This document shows positions 1 through 12,460 of a stretch of DNA of 64,000 nt, piece by piece. The stretch is from Ailurus styani (Eukaryota > Chordata > Mammalia > Carnivora > Ailuridae). The stretch spans positions 1 through 64,000 of the forward strand of contig LNAC01001960.1 of NCBI GenBank assembly GCA_002007465.1, read 5' to 3'. Positions within the stretch are counted from its first letter, which is position 1. The number at the start of each line of letters is the position of its first letter. Under the pieces are notes generated by a model. That model worked only from the letters and a program-made list of their open reading frames with translations, searched no databases and was not told the DNA's origin. The position numbers and the translations under genes are program-made.

Positions 1-11
1 CCCCCCCCGGG

Positions 12-61
<50 letters not shown>
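1..61. repeat. C8-G3 followed by a long A tract
   Basis: The window opens with eight C, three G and about 50 A. It resembles a retroelement tail, but no SINE or L1 body is visible before it because the window starts here. The C/G block may be a sequencing or assembly edge. Confidence 0.6.
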
Positions 62-64
<3 letters not shown>

Positions 65-199
65 AAGGTAGAAGTTACCACGGGGGGCTATGACTAGACA
101 GGAGCATGAGGGGGTCTTCTGTGGCACTGGTAACTTTAGATTTCTTATCTAGGTGCTGCTTATCCTGATTTGTTTAAGCCGTGAAGGAGTTACCAACTT

Positions 200-815
200 T
201 TCTCTTTGCATGTTATACTTCAGTTAAAAGCTCTTTAAAAAGTCATCTTTTTGTACATGCTATGACATGGATGAACCCTGAAGACATGCTAAGTTAAATA
301 AGCCAGTCATAGAAGGACAAACCTTATATGATTCTACTTATATGAGGTACCTAGAATAGGCAAATTCATAGAAACAGAAAGTAGAACACCAGTTACCAGG
401 GACTGAGGGAAAGGAGAAATGAGGAGTTAATTTTTTAATGGATATAGAGTTTTGTTTTGTTTTTAAGTTTTTTTTTTTATTTATTTACTTGACAGAGAGA
501 GAGATTACAAGTAGGCAGAGAGGTAGGCAGAGAGAGGAGGAAGCAGGCTCCCCGCTGAGCAGAAAGCCCGATGTGGGCCTTGTCCCAGGACCCTGGGATC
601 ATGACCTGAGCTGAAGGCAGAGGCTTTAACCCACTGAGCCACCCAGGTGCCTAGATGTAGAGTTTTTATCTGTGATGATGAAAGAGTTCTGAAGATGGAA
701 GGTGGTGATAGTTGTACAACAATGTGAATGTACCTGATGCCAGTGACTGTACATTTTAAAATGGTTAAATGGTAAATCTTACATATATTCAACCACAATA
801 AAAGCAAAAGTCTTT
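200..815 (+). mobile_element. Old L1 3' end, interrupted by a SINE
   Basis: The text from about 250 (GACATGGATGAACC...) to 815 matches the end of ORF2 and the 3' UTR of an old mammalian L1: acatggatgaa, a ccagttaccaggg motif, then a region ending near ccacaataaaagc. It is split by the SINE at 458-652. No open reading frame survives. The subfamily was not assigned. Confidence 0.7.
458..652 (-). mobile_element. SINEC (tRNA-Lys-derived SINE)
   Basis: Complete SINEC in reverse orientation, running from the T-rich tail through the GA-rich region to GAGCCACCCAGGTGCC. Flanked by a target-site duplication: GATATAGAGTTTT at 441 and GATGTAGAGTTTT at 654. It splits the old L1 3' end. Confidence 0.95.
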
Positions 816-816
816 G

Positions 817-1012
817 TGCTCCTGGGTGGTTCAGTCGGTTAAGTGTCTGGCTTCAACTTAGTTTATTGTCCCAGGGTCCTAGGATCAAGCCCCACATCAG
901 GCTCTCTACTCAGCAGAGAGTCTGCTTCTCCCTCTGCCTCTCCCCATCCCCAACAGGCTTGTGCTCTCTCTCTTTCTCACTCTTAAATAAATAAATAAAG
1001 TCTTTTTTAAAA
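817..1012 (+). mobile_element. SINEC, diverged
   Basis: Begins with TGCTCCTGGGTGGTTCAGTC and ends with AAATAAATAAATAAAGTC. AAAAGTCTTT flanks it on both sides (about 806 and 1010), as expected for a target-site duplication. Confidence 0.93.
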
Positions 1013-1039
1013 AAGTCTTTTTTTTTCATTGCAGACTTT

Positions 1040-1290
1040 CCTGATCACCTCACATAAAGAACCACATTCCCAATTATTCCTATCACGGAATTGTTTTATT
1101 TCCACCACAGCACATTGACTACTTGCTACTTTCTCATTCTTCATCTATTCTTAATATCCTTATTGTCAATGTCTACTAAAATGTAAGCTCCGTAAAGATA
1201 GATCTCTCATCTCTGTTGTCCAACTCTATCTCCCAGCTCTTACACTAGTACTTAACATAGTAGGTTTTCAATAAATTTGATGAATCAACA
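1040..1290 (+). mobile_element. L2 LINE 3' end
   Basis: The stretch has the L2 3'-end signature: a variable pyrimidine-rich part, then aaaatgtaagctcc, then taacatagtaggttttcaataaat. Old and diverged, with no coding content. Confidence 0.75.
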
Positions 1291-1859
1291 GATTTTCTGG
1301 GTGATCTGAAACAAATTATGAAACACTTTTTCAAATCTTTTGGTTATTTTATTTTTTCATTCATTCTACACATTTTATTATTTAAATATTTATTAAGCAT
1401 TTATGTACATGTGGGAGGGATTTAAAAGTGAAATGAGGCAGCATGTTCCTACAGAAATGAAGGTAGCTTTTGCAAGTAAGAGTGCATTCTCAGTCTTTAG
1501 CTATCTCTCAGGTAAAGGCTAGATCATAATAGCACATAGATTTCAACTCACTGTCACAGATCAGATTGTTTAGTGTTAGTTGCTTCCAGAGTTTGTTGAA
1601 AAAGATTCTGAGTCCCTATATGGACTTAGAGAAAGAAAAGTCATAAAAAAAATTAGTCATATCTACAATGAAACCTCAGAAGGGGAATGATGGTATTGGT
1701 ATCATGGATTCTGTTATCTTTGGGCTTGTTGATCTCTTTCAAGGGTGTTACAGCTGTCAATCAGGGATCAGATTGAACCTAAACTAACAAATGACTTCTA
1801 AGTTTTCTCCAACCTTGGAGTCTATGAATTTAATAATGAATCAGATTTGGAAGTTATGG
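1291..1859. other. No gene recognised
   Basis: AT-rich intergenic sequence. I see no convincing exon, RNA gene or named repeat in it. Confidence 0.5.
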
Positions 1860-2700
1860 TTAGGGGGCATCTGATCCATAGTTCCTTAAAGTCCTATACA
1901 ATATAGCATCTGATCAGGGGAGAGAGGAGGTAGGGAAGTGGGCCAAGATATGAGATCCACTGGTCATACCACCCAGAAGCTGCCAATCTGTTAGCATAAT
2001 GAAATGACCTAAGTACTAACTTATAGGTAGTACTGTGCAGGGACAGGGTACCATCCTCCTGGCTGCAGTACACACTGAATCGGAGTCCTGTATATGGTGC
2101 TGTGTACCCAATAGGAAAAATTCATGGGTCCAGGAACCAAGGGGTGGAAGCAAGAGTGGCTCCACTTAACATAATTTGCAATGACCCATTAGAGGACTTT
2201 AGGTTTTAGTCCCAACCCTGGGTTTTGAAGTTTAGAGGTCCTGGTTCCAAAAGAGACATAGCAAGGTTTCCATTTTTCTGTAAGACACAGCTGCCATCTG
2301 GCCACTCTGGACTCCTTACATCTGGGATCAACAAGCAAGAACAGGAGTCACTGTCTTAATTAGGTTAGGGGTTATTAGGAGGTAGGGCTACTGGGCTACA
2401 ACTGGGATAGAGGAGTATGTGTGGAACTCTGTTGATCCATTGGGAACACTTCAGCTACTCCCTTGTCCAAATATAACTGTGAATTGACAAGTGCAGCCAT
2501 CCTAACCTGAGAAGGATATGGTTCCCTAGGCTCAACTCTTCAGGAATTAGCTTTTGGGAAAAACCAAAACAGACAAGCCACTGAGGCCAGAGAGTAGTAG
2601 CTGAGGGATAGGGGAATTTAGAATGTGTCACTGGAGAAGGACAAAAAATGAGTATCATTTGGAGCCTGTAATATTCCCTTTAGGAAGAGAGACTCATTAG
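1860..2700 (+). mobile_element. MaLR (ERVL-MaLR) internal region, decayed
   Basis: The order of short recognisable blocks, including ccattagaggactttaggtt, cagctgccatctggccactc and gaggagtatgtgtggaa, matches the internal region of mammalian apparent LTR retrotransposons (the MLT/MST/THE1 type). These internal regions encode no complete retroviral protein. Assigned from remembered family sequence without alignment. The flanking LTRs were not confidently delimited. Confidence 0.55.
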
Positions 2701-3424
2701 AACCCTGCAGGAGCTGCTGCCAAGAAGCATGAGGGGTGGACTGTGGCAGCCATGGATGTTTTTTGCTCAGAACTTCCCTTCAAGAAAGAACTTGCCAGCA
2801 GCCTTGGGTATTAATGCTTTCACAATCCGCCTTAACTTTTAAGATAAAGCCACATTTTTCTAAGACATCCCCCAGCCAATGACAGCACAGCAGAGACACT
2901 AGTGCCTAGCCTAGAGCATACTCTGATATGCAATCTTTGCTTTAGAGCTCCCCATCAGGATGGCCGATATTTTGTCAGATATGAGGTTCTTGCTACCCAA
3001 ACCTGCTTTCTCCCGCTCTCACTTCGCAGGTGTCACAGCTACATCAGAGTCTGAAGGTTCTCCCTGTCAAATCTCACTTCTTTCCCCTTTTTCTTTTTAT
3101 AGATATTACCTCCCAGTGAACCTCTTGCACTACCAACTTTGTCTCAGGGTCTACTTACTCTAGGTCCCAACTGACACAAATGGTTTCAAGTATAAACTCT
3201 AAATTTAACACCACCAGGGAAACCACAGCAAATTACAAGTTTTCATGAGTGGGGAGAGAGATCTTATTTATAAACCTCAAAAACTCTATGTGGTGAGCTC
3301 CAGGTATTTATTTATTTATTTATTTATTTATTTATATTATCTATTTATCATAAACACTTCTTTTGAGAAATGCAGGAAAGGCCATCTAGAAATAAAATCA
3401 TAGTTGAAATCTACTGAATAGTTA
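2701..3424. other. No gene recognised; short (ATTT)n tract
   Basis: Possibly the continuation of the MaLR element into a degraded LTR. An (ATTT)n microsatellite lies at about 3304-3340. Short ORFs here show no family resemblance. Confidence 0.45.
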
Positions 3425-3610
3425 CCATGTTTCAAATTCTTTACATGCTGTTTTCTACCTATTGCTCACAATGCCTTATGAAGTGTATAGTATTTTTATT
3501 ATTCCCTTTTACAATTGAAAACAAATAGAGATCAGTTTGATTGCCCAGTGACATAAAATTGGTAAGTTAAAGAATCAGAACTTATGCCAAGGAAAGCCTA
3601 AGCTATTAAT
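3425..3610 (-). mobile_element. MIR SINE, reverse orientation
   Basis: Reads as a diverged reverse complement of the MIR core: ttattattcccttttacaattgaaa followed by a region corresponding to the 'lost on splicing' half (cccagtgacataaaattggtaag). Old, with no clear duplication. Confidence 0.6.
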
Positions 3611-6600
3611 TCCTACACCATTTCAGTTATCCATAGTTGATTTAGATTGTTTATAACTGAAGAACCCTAACAGATAGGAACATTGATCCAGGAGGCAAAT
3701 TGTAGGGTATAGACCATAAGAAAATTATGCACCCATAGAAAGAAATTTAGCTCCATCTAAAAGTATCATCTAAGCTTCTGAGACAAGTAACCTCAATAAC
3801 TATTCTTAAAAATATTTTTTTGCTTGTATGAGTTTTCCAATTCCTGTGATGTCTTCAGAAATTTCTTTTGAAATACACAGTTTTACACATAACCATAGTG
3901 AAAAATAGGATATGGTCCCTAGTGTGTTGACAGTAGATGTAGCATGAGGGAGATTATTAGCTTCCTCCTGGAAGAGAGCTCTCAGGGTAGCAAAAAAAAT
4001 AGTTTCTATGGATAAGAATGGCTTCCTTATGCAATGAAATTTCAGTGATGGTGTGTTGTTGTTGTTGTTTTTCAAGAGGAATTGATAACTTGGAAATCTC
4101 TGATTCCTTCTCCAATTCTTATAGTAGTGTCAGCCCTGTAATTATAAGAGTTAGGGATTCTTGCAGCATGCTCATCATAAAAAATTAAGGAATTTCAGTT
4201 TCTCTCTCCCTGAAAATCAAGCTATGAGGTTGATCTTCTAGATTGTGGGTTGGATTTGTAGTCTTATCCATCATCTTATATGAAACATATGGACATTTAT
4301 TATTAAAGAGTCCACTTACCAGAGATCACTCAATATGCCAACAATGAGTAACAATATCATTAAGACTGGTTGGTATACTGGGGATTCATGTAAAGGACTC
4401 TCAGAGTTTAAATACCCCAAGAGCAGCTATTGAAAAGCATGAATAAATAGAATGTAACTTGTTTAGGATCAATCCTGTGAGGTCAAATGGGTTTAGATAC
4501 TACTGTGCTACTATACTACTACACTACATATACTACACATGCTACTGTGTGAATAATGTCAGAGAACACATCCAAACTATGCCTTATCCAAAAGAAAGAT
4601 ATGTAGAATGGCTGAGGAAGTTGGCAGGCATCATTAGATGTGTGGATTCCTCAAGCCAGTTATATCAGAATCCATCAGCCATGTGCCTCTGGGAGTCCAG
4701 GGAAGCTATACTATACTAATGCCAGTGTGGTTAACTCCTGATAACCCTTTCTAAAGAATCCCACAGTCATCTGCATAAATGCTATTGAATGATGGCTATA
4801 AGCTTATTTGCCAGCATGCAATCCAAGAGATTGCCCCTGCATATCCATTATGTTGATGGCAGCAGTTGAATCATAGTAACTTACTTTAGAAGTGGGGCAA
4901 GGCACATGGGAAGAAGTAATTTGTTATTCCCTAGTCTTCATGGTGGTATTTCAGTTCAGTTTACCTGATGGCTACAAAAATCATAGTTATATGGATCTAG
5001 TGCTGTACTTGAGCTGGAGCTTTTGCTTACCTCCAGTCAATATATCATTCAGGGGTCAGTTTTAGAAAAACAGAAACCACTTTAACTATTTTAAGCTGAA
5101 AGGGATATAAGAAATACAGAGAATTGGGTACACATAAAGTGTTGGAAAAGATCGGGAAACAAATTTGAGGCAGGGCCTCCAGGAATGGCTCCCAGAAGAC
5201 AGAACTCGCCTGCCAATGAAGCAGCTACCATGACATAATCAAAAAGGTAGAGAACCAGTAAACTTCCCTGGAACTCAGCCTAAACAGCAAACTGGGAATC
5301 ACAATGCCCCACTGCTGTAGCTATTGTCTCTGAAGTCACACTGCTCCTGCTTGACTGGCATCAGCAAAAACTGCATGTCCAACATCCCATGCCTTGAGCC
5401 CCACAGTGACTGGATATTGTGATCCTACTACAGAAAGCCCAACCTCTCTATTCCATGCTTGCCTACAGAAAACAAAAACAGTACTCCTCCATACACATAT
5501 CCATCTTCCAAATGCCCCACAAGTGCGTCTGATTGGCCAAATTTAAATCACGTTTGCAACCATAAGTCTACAACGGAATCAGGAGATAGAGTTTTTGGCT
5601 TTCCAGCCTATGTGGTACACACAGGCATCCTAAAAGGAGAGGGAAGAGATGAACCTCAGCCAGCTAGGTCTGCTGGTAGAGAAAAGTGAGGGCAGTGAGT
5701 AGTGAAAAGCCACAGGTGAAGGCATTTGCTGTCTTGTAAAGAACAGAAGAGGAATCAGGAAAGGAGAGAAAAGTGTAGCTCAATAGAGCATTCAGGCAGG
5801 TTTGATGTGGAGAACTTTTTCTGTCTTTCTGGAATCCCTATCAAATGCTGCCCTCTGATGTTTGTGGAATAAACTACATTTGAAAAACCTTGAAATAGAA
5901 CCTAATGATAGAAAATGTATCTAGCTGTAGTTTTCTGAGATGAATAACTATAGATGTCTAAACTTCTTGGAAATTGGGAAAAACCACACTGGACACCAAA
6001 ACTACTTCCAAATGATTTGGCCACTTGACACTCAAATCAAATTTTGCCAAGGTGTTGCTGACTCAAACCTCTAGGTATAAGTAGTTTTTCCCACTATAAT
6101 CAGAATGCGGAAATTTCATTCCTTGCAGTTTATTCAATGATTGGGAAAGAAGATGATCAGTTAATTTATGAATGATTATACAAATTATGGTTCAAAGTGA
6201 AAACTTCCAATAAAATAACTTAATTCATTGCCAGGATCATTAATCTGACATTTCTTGGTTTATAATCTATCTTTACAAGGTCTTCCTAACCATTATTAGG
6301 AAAAGAACGACATCACTGATTTTCAGAATTTCTATCCCAGTAGGAATAAGTGTATGTCAACAGATCAAAACAAAGTTCTGAATAAAGTATTATTCAGTGC
6401 AATAAAAAAAATGAAGGCCACTACATTTAAAATTATTAAATTCACAGCTATCAAATATAATCCAAAACACCTGCTAAAATCCATGGATCAGGGGCTGTCC
6501 CTTGGACATATCATGCATGCTCCTACTTCAGTGCCTTTACTTTCTTCCTGCTTGGAGCATACTGTCCTCCAGTACTGCATCCATAGGAGTGTGGTTCTCT

Positions 6601-6850
6601 TGTCTTCCTTCCAAACTGCTGAAGTGATAAGGTCTGGGGTCCATGCTTACAGGAAATACGTTGTCATAATCTCCTTCTCTTCTCTCTTCTTTCCTCATGG
6701 CTATCTTGAGGTAAACCAGAACTATGGTTTAGTTGTCTATATTGGGGTTGGGGGTCAAAAGCACATTTATCAATCAAGCTTTACTTTGTTTTTCTTTGCT
6801 GAACTTCCTTTGTTATATGACTTTCTTGGCTATTCTTTAGTAAGATTTAT
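3611..6850. other. Intergenic, no gene recognised
   Basis: About 3.2 kb of AT-rich sequence. The only long ORF, at 6354-6947, runs into a reverse-oriented SINE and has no recognisable domain. The 5050-5700 stretch looks repeat-like but I cannot name the family. No splice-bounded exon with coding character was seen. Confidence 0.5.
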
Positions 6851-7043
6851 TTTTTTAAGATTTTGTTTACTATTTTACAGAGAGAGGGGAAGAGAGCACA
6901 TGCAGGGGGAGCAGCAGAGGGAGAGGGAGAAGAAGGCTCCCCACTAAGCAGGGAGCTCAAGATGCGGGGCTAGATCCTAGGACTCTGGGCTCATGACCAG
7001 AGCTGAAGACAGTCTCTTAACCGACTGAGCCACCCAGGTGCCC
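6851..7043 (-). mobile_element. SINEC
   Basis: Reverse-oriented SINEC ending in GAGCCACCCAGGTGCCC. Target-site duplication TTAGTAAGA(C/T)TT is present on both sides (about 6838 and 7050). Confidence 0.93.
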
Positions 7044-7899
7044 CCACCCTTAGTAAGACTTTAATATTCATGGGTCTCTGGCCAAAATAATTTCTAGTGT
7101 CATCTTACTCTTGCTCTGATTTCCAATTGGATCCAGGCTAGAAGAGCCAAGGAGATTAATGAGAAAAGGCCATGATGGCTGGAGTTGTAGCACTTTTTTC
7201 TAAGAACTATTTCCACTCCAAGACCACCATCTCTGAGAACCTCTAAATATTTAGAAACTTTTTAACAAACAGTAAGAAACCATTCAAGTTTGAGGCTAGA
7301 ACAGAACTAAAATATGAAAAGCTGGAGATGATCAGCATAAACCACTTCTAATATTGCTTCATGCAGATAAACCTTTAGTTTCCAGGTGCCAGAGCTGTCC
7401 CCATTCCCACTTCTCTCTTCAGTTCTTTGGCACTAAGGGGAAGAATTTGTTTGCAAACAAGTCACTGCAGAGATCAGAGCCCTCTGCATAGCCTGAGGGA
7501 CATGCATCATGCTCTTCCCACTCCACTGTTTGCTTTCCCACTGGGGAAGAGATGGACTGAAGGATGCAGGGATGAAAGGCTGCAGAAAACAAGCTTGAAG
7601 CTGTGTGGGGTCAGGGTTGTGTGTAATTAGTCATTAGGGCGCCCTGATCTGCTGATCTGCTTCAAAGCTTTGGAATTTGACTTAAGGGATGTCATCCTGC
7701 TGGGTTCACAGAAGAAATTCCCAGGGGCTAGAGGTGAGGTCTGGCCACAAAAGTGAGATCATAGATGGAGAAACACTTAGAAAAAAGTTTGTAGGCCTGT
7801 TGTTATGATAATAACAACATAAGGACAAGGACCCTGCCTAGATTGTCAAATCCCCCATGTTGAGTAATTTAGTCATAATACAATAAAATAGTGTGGCTT
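7044..7899. other. No gene recognised
   Basis: Intergenic sequence of mixed composition. No exon, RNA gene or clear repeat family could be supported. Confidence 0.45.
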
Positions 7900-8560
7900 T
7901 GAGAGCAAAATAAATGTGGGATAGAGAAACAATTTTAATGTTCACAAACAGAAGAAAGATTAAATAAATTATGGTAACCCCTGCAATAGAATAATAAGGA
8001 GTCATTAAAAAGTTATTCAGTGCCCACATAACTGGCACTATCTCTGTGGAAGGCAACTTGGCACCACAGATCAAAATTACAAATGCATATACTTCCAATC
8101 CAGTATTTCCACTCTAAGGAATTTATCTTAGATACATTCACAGAGGTGCTAAATGACATGTACATACATGTGTAAGACTATTTATGGCAGCATTTTTTGT
8201 AACAGCAAAAGTTGAGAAACAATCAATCATTAGGGAAACTGTTAAAAAAAATTATGGTATAGCCATGCAATGGAGTACAGCACAGGCTTAAAAAGAAAAA
8301 AGAAAGAAAGAAAGAAAAAAAAAAAGAAGCAGTTCTCAGGGCACCTAGCTCAGTCAGTAGAGCATGCAACTCTTGACTCAAGGTCGTGAGTTTGAGCCAC
8401 ACATTGGGTGCAGAGATTATTTAAAAATAAAATCTTAAAAAAGAAGAAGAAGAAGAAGCAGTTCTCTATGTCCTGATATACTGCTAATGTGAAACAGCAA
8501 TAATAACAAAATCAAGAACAGTGTACATATTACACTGCCATTTGAGGTTAACAAACTGAT
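7900..8560 (+). mobile_element. Old L1 fragment (end of ORF2 and 3' UTR)
   Basis: Degraded L1-type text: 'ccaatccagtatttccactct', 'ttatggcagcattttttgtaacagc' and 'tatagccatgcaatggagtac' match the C-terminal ORF2 region. An (AAAG)n tract at about 8294-8316 and a SINE at 8339 interrupt it. Confidence 0.65.
8339..8450 (+). mobile_element. Short SINEC of an older tRNA-like type
   Basis: A tRNA-like head (GGGCACCTAGCTCAGTCAGT, then AGAGCATGCAACTC and GAGTTTGAGCC) is joined directly to a short tail without the long pyrimidine-rich region of the other copies. It is flanked by AAGAAGCAGTTCTC at about 8325 and 8453. Confidence 0.88.
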
Positions 8561-8696
8561 TGAGAGAGCCTGGGAAGAATATTTCCTGGATGAAAGAGCA
8601 AGAGCCCAATTTAGCTTGCTTCAGTCTCTGTTGCCTTCTATTAGCCAGCTGGGTATTGAGCTGTTCTTGTACTGAGCAGCCTGAGCTGAAGAAACA

Positions 8697-8825
8697 CACA
8701 TATGTAGTAGATTTTAAATTTTAGTAGGGATAAGAATCATCTGGGTTACTTGCAGAAAATGAAGATTCAAGGAGTCTGTCCTCAGAGACTGTGACCCTGT
8801 AGGTCTGGGAGTGAGTACTGGAATT
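8697..8825 (+). mobile_element. MER5A-like hAT-Charlie fragment
   Basis: Matches the pattern of the non-autonomous hAT element MER5A: 'agtagggataagaatcatctgggttact' then 'gtaggtctgggagtgag'. Diverged, with no terminal repeats seen. Confidence 0.6.
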
Positions 8826-8827
8826 GG

Positions 8828-9800
8828 TGGGGGGTTCATTTTATAAATAGACTATTTTTAGAGCAGTTTTAGATTCATAGCAAAATTGAGAGGAAGGTAC
8901 AAAGATTTCCTAAATACCTCGTGTTCCCACATATGCGCAGCATCCTCCATTATCAACTTCCCCCACCAGAATGGTGCATTTATTACAACAGACAAGCTTA
9001 CATTAACACGTTATTATCACTCAAACTCCATAGTTTACATTACAGGTCACTCTTGTACGTTCTATGGATTTGGACAAATGTATAATCTACCATTATGGTG
9101 TCATACAGAGCAGTTCATTGTCTGAAAAATCCTCTATGCTACACCTAATCATCCCTCCCTCCCCACCTACCCCTGGAAACCACTGATCCTTTTACTGTTT
9201 CCATAGTTTTGCTTTTTCCAGAATCTCATACATGTAGTTGGAATCATACAGTATGTAGTCTTTTTAGATTAGTTTCTTTCACTTCAGTAATATGCATTTA
9301 AGTTTCCTCCATGTCTTTTCATGGCTTGATAGTTCATTTCTTTTTAGGGCTAAATACTATTCCATTGTCTGGATGTACCACAGTCTATTAATCCATTCAC
9401 CTACTGAAGGGTACCTTGATTGCTTCCAGGTTTTACAATTATGAATAAAGTTGCTATGAACATCTATGTGCAGGTTTTTGTGTGGACATAAGTTTTCAAT
9501 GCCTTTGGGTAAATATGATTAATGGATTGTATGGTTAAGGGTATGTTTAGTTTTGTAAGAAATGGTCAAATTGTCTTCCAAAATGGCTGTACCATTTTGC
9601 ATTCCCACCAGCAATGAATAGGAGTTCCTGCTATCCCATGTCCTTGCCAGCATTTGGTGTTATCCATGTTCTGGATTTTGGCCTTTCTAATAGGTATATA
9701 CTGGTATCTTACTGTTGCTTTAATTTGCATTTCCTTGCTGACATAGAATGAGGAGCACTTTTTCATGTGCTTATTTGCCATCTGAAAATTTTCTCTGGCC
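8828..9800 (-). mobile_element. Old L1 3' end, antisense
   Basis: About 970 bp reading as reverse complement of L1 3' UTR and distal ORF2: 'attgagaggaaggtac' near the start, 'ggaaaccactgatcc', 'aatactattccattgt', 'ccaaaatggctgtaccattttgcattccca'. Reverse translation at 9566-9781 shows remnants of the ORF2 cysteine-rich end (HCWWECKMVQPFWKT). No intact frame. Confidence 0.85.
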
Positions 9801-10214
9801 CATTGTTATCTTTTTTATTGAGCACAGAAGGCCATTCTGATGCAGCAGATCTTTGGCCCGGTCTTTGCGAAATAGTGCTATAGCAACCACAGAACTCGCA
9901 TATGGAGTGAACTAAAGTCTTCTCAATGAGTTGCAGTCAGAGCCAGGACCTGTGCGAAGGGAATCCATACTATTCAGCCTCAAGTTCAACCTCAAAAGAG
10001 TCCTGAAATTCAGCTTCTGTTTATGGGAGAGCTCTTACTCACACAAGTGAAAGGTCCCTCCACAAATGTTCATATTTTGGTCCTTTTGATCTTGAGGCTA
10101 TCTATATCATTTTTAATAACTATAATGGAATTATAGTTATGCACTGATGGAAAGCTGGATTTATGAGCACAAAACAATTGCTTGCCCAGTTGATGACTTA
10201 AAAATGTTTTATCT
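9801..10214. other. No gene recognised
   Basis: Contains a CpG-bearing block at about 9835-9960 that differs from the surrounding AT-rich text, but neither strand gives a protein family I know and no RNA gene is evident. Confidence 0.4.
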
Positions 10215-10401
10215 AGGGACACCTGGGTGGTTTAGTCAGTTAAGCATATGCCTTCAGCTCAGGTCATGATCCCAGGGTCATGGGATCAAGCCCTGCATCA
10301 GGCTCTCTGCTCAGTGGTGAGCCTGCTTCTCCTTCTCCTTCTGCTCCACCTGCTTGTGCTCTCTCTCTCTGTCAAATAAATAAATAAACTCTTTTTAAAA
10401 A
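10215..10401 (+). mobile_element. SINEC
   Basis: Head GGGACACCTGGGTGGTTTAGT and tail AAATAAATAAATAAACTC. AAAATGTTTTATCTA before and AAAATGTTTATCTAC after mark the target-site duplication. Confidence 0.94.
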
Positions 10402-10650
10402 ATGTTTATCTACTTCAATTTATATGGTGACACTTTTCTTCTCAAAGAACAACATGAGATAGATATCCTTTAAATAATAACTCATACCATTTTATACAAT
10501 TCTATGTATTATATATATTATGTGTTATATAGTTTATTTATATATGAATTTTGTAACTTCACTGATTTGTCAATTATCTTTATTTCTTGTAGTCTATTTA
10601 GCCATTAGTTGTCTTTTGCCACTTATTTTTTATTTACTTCTTTTGCTATT

Positions 10651-10844
10651 TTTTAAAAAGATTTTATTTACTTATTTGACAGAGAGAGAGAGATCACAAG
10701 TAGGCTGAGAGGTAGGCAGAGAGAGAGGAGGAAGCAGGCTCCTTGCCGAGCAGGGAGCCTAATGCAGGCCTTGATCCCAGGACCCTGAGATCATGACCTG
10801 AGCTGAAGGCAGAGGCTTTAACCCACTGAGCCACCCAGGCACCC
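10651..10844 (-). mobile_element. SINEC
   Basis: Complete reverse-oriented element. The duplication TTCTTTTGCTATTTTT flanks it (about 10638 and 10847). Confidence 0.94.
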
Positions 10845-12460
10845 ATTTCTTTTGCTATTTTTAGATGTGATTCAGATAAAGTAGAAGTGCAGATACATGT
10901 GCAACATTCATATATTTTTCCTTATACCACTATTTATTATTCATCAGTTCCACAACATTTTTCAAATACATCCATATTCAGTTTCATTTGTAATTTAAAA
11001 AGTTTAAATTACTCAAGAAATTTCTAAATTTATATTTTATTCAAGAAAGTACACATAATATTTGTTAATGCCAGATGGGTGAGAACTTAGGCACTGCATT
11101 TTCACAATATTATGTCCTATTGTAAGATACATCTCCTGATATGTAGTACTTACTATGTAAGGTATATTCTAAATGCAGTATAAACATAATTAATTTGATC
11201 TTCAAACAAGACTATAAGGGAAGTGCTATTCCCAGTGTGCATGTTGATTCTCAATATTGCTGTCAAAGTTAGACTTTTGACCCTAATTGAAATTCATCAT
11301 GAATTGCAATTTACTTATCCTACCTAGATTCTAAGGAAACCTGAATGCTCTGTGGCTTCCTTGGTGCTCTCAGAAGAGAGTTTTCCCTACATATTGTAAT
11401 GCTCCAGGTCAGTCCCTGCAACTTCAAGGTATCTTGATAGTTCCTGCTGGAACTGGGGTTCTTGCTTGTACCTTGCCCTTCTTGACATGTTTCCCAGTCT
11501 TTGCATAACAAACCCTCTCTTTTTTTTTGTCTACCCTAGCCTCTGCCTGCTTGCTTCTACTTGTCTGAGCAATGTCTATTGTCTGCATTCCCTGTGAACA
11601 CTTCATATTTCACCTTCACCCCATCTTTAATTGAGCCACTGGATTGGATATCCTAGAAACTATTGTCTGCTTGATCTACTTCAGAGTTTATCAGGCACTT
11701 TAATTGCTGAAAATAACCCCACAGCTGGGCCAGTTTCTTCTGACCCAGGTCTGACTTTCTACTTCCATTTGTTGGGTTTGAGTGCTTAACATACGTAGTA
11801 CAAAAATCTACCTAAGCTTTGACACTTTTATGTCGAAAGTAGACATTCTTCTGACTTAGAGATGAAAAACTAGGTTTCAGTGATGTGAGTGAAAACATAA
11901 ATCTGTCATGTTATACAAGGAAGAGAATGTAACAGAATCCCCATAGGGAGGTTAATATCCTTCCCCCACTCTTCCTGCTTCACAGTTGTCTCCTACTTCT
12001 TTACATCTGGTTTACTATTTCAGTTTATGTAAAGAGCCATCTATTTAGAAGGTGTAAGAGTTTTGTTTCCCCAGATAATGGTTCAAGCTGGGCAAGTGAA
12101 CACATCTATACAACCATCCTAAATTTACTTTCCCTCAAATTTGCTTTTCTCCTAAGTCTGGCATTCTCAATGTAAGGAAGAAGAGTGTGTGCTTAGCTTT
12201 AAAGAATTCTGCCTCGCATTCAAGACCCTGTATCATCACTAGATTAGTTCACCAGTGACTACACTTGATATTCTTGAATTCCATAGTATTTATAACCTGC
12301 TAGTTTTGTCTCAAAAATCACTGAATCAAACACCTTGAATTGTAAGTTTTTGTTTTTGCTTTTTATGTCAGACAGGGTACCCTTATAAAAATTGCTAGAA
12401 AGGTTTAAAATGCTTAATGAGGAATCTTATTGACCCAAACACACACTAACTTGAAAAGTC
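10845..12460. other. Intergenic, no gene recognised
   Basis: No exon or RNA gene supported. Two overlapping minus-strand ORFs at 11320-11606 have no domain and no splice context. Confidence 0.45.

Noticed and set aside
3300..3345. Direct repeats suspected as a CRISPR-like array
   Set aside because: A simple (ATTT)n microsatellite in a mammalian genome; no spacers.
6354..6947. 197-codon ORF
   Set aside because: The last third is a reversed SINE and the rest has no domain, splice context or coding bias.
9820..9970. CpG-bearing block suspected to be an exon or RNA gene
   Set aside because: Neither strand gives a recognisable protein or RNA fold, and stops interrupt every frame.
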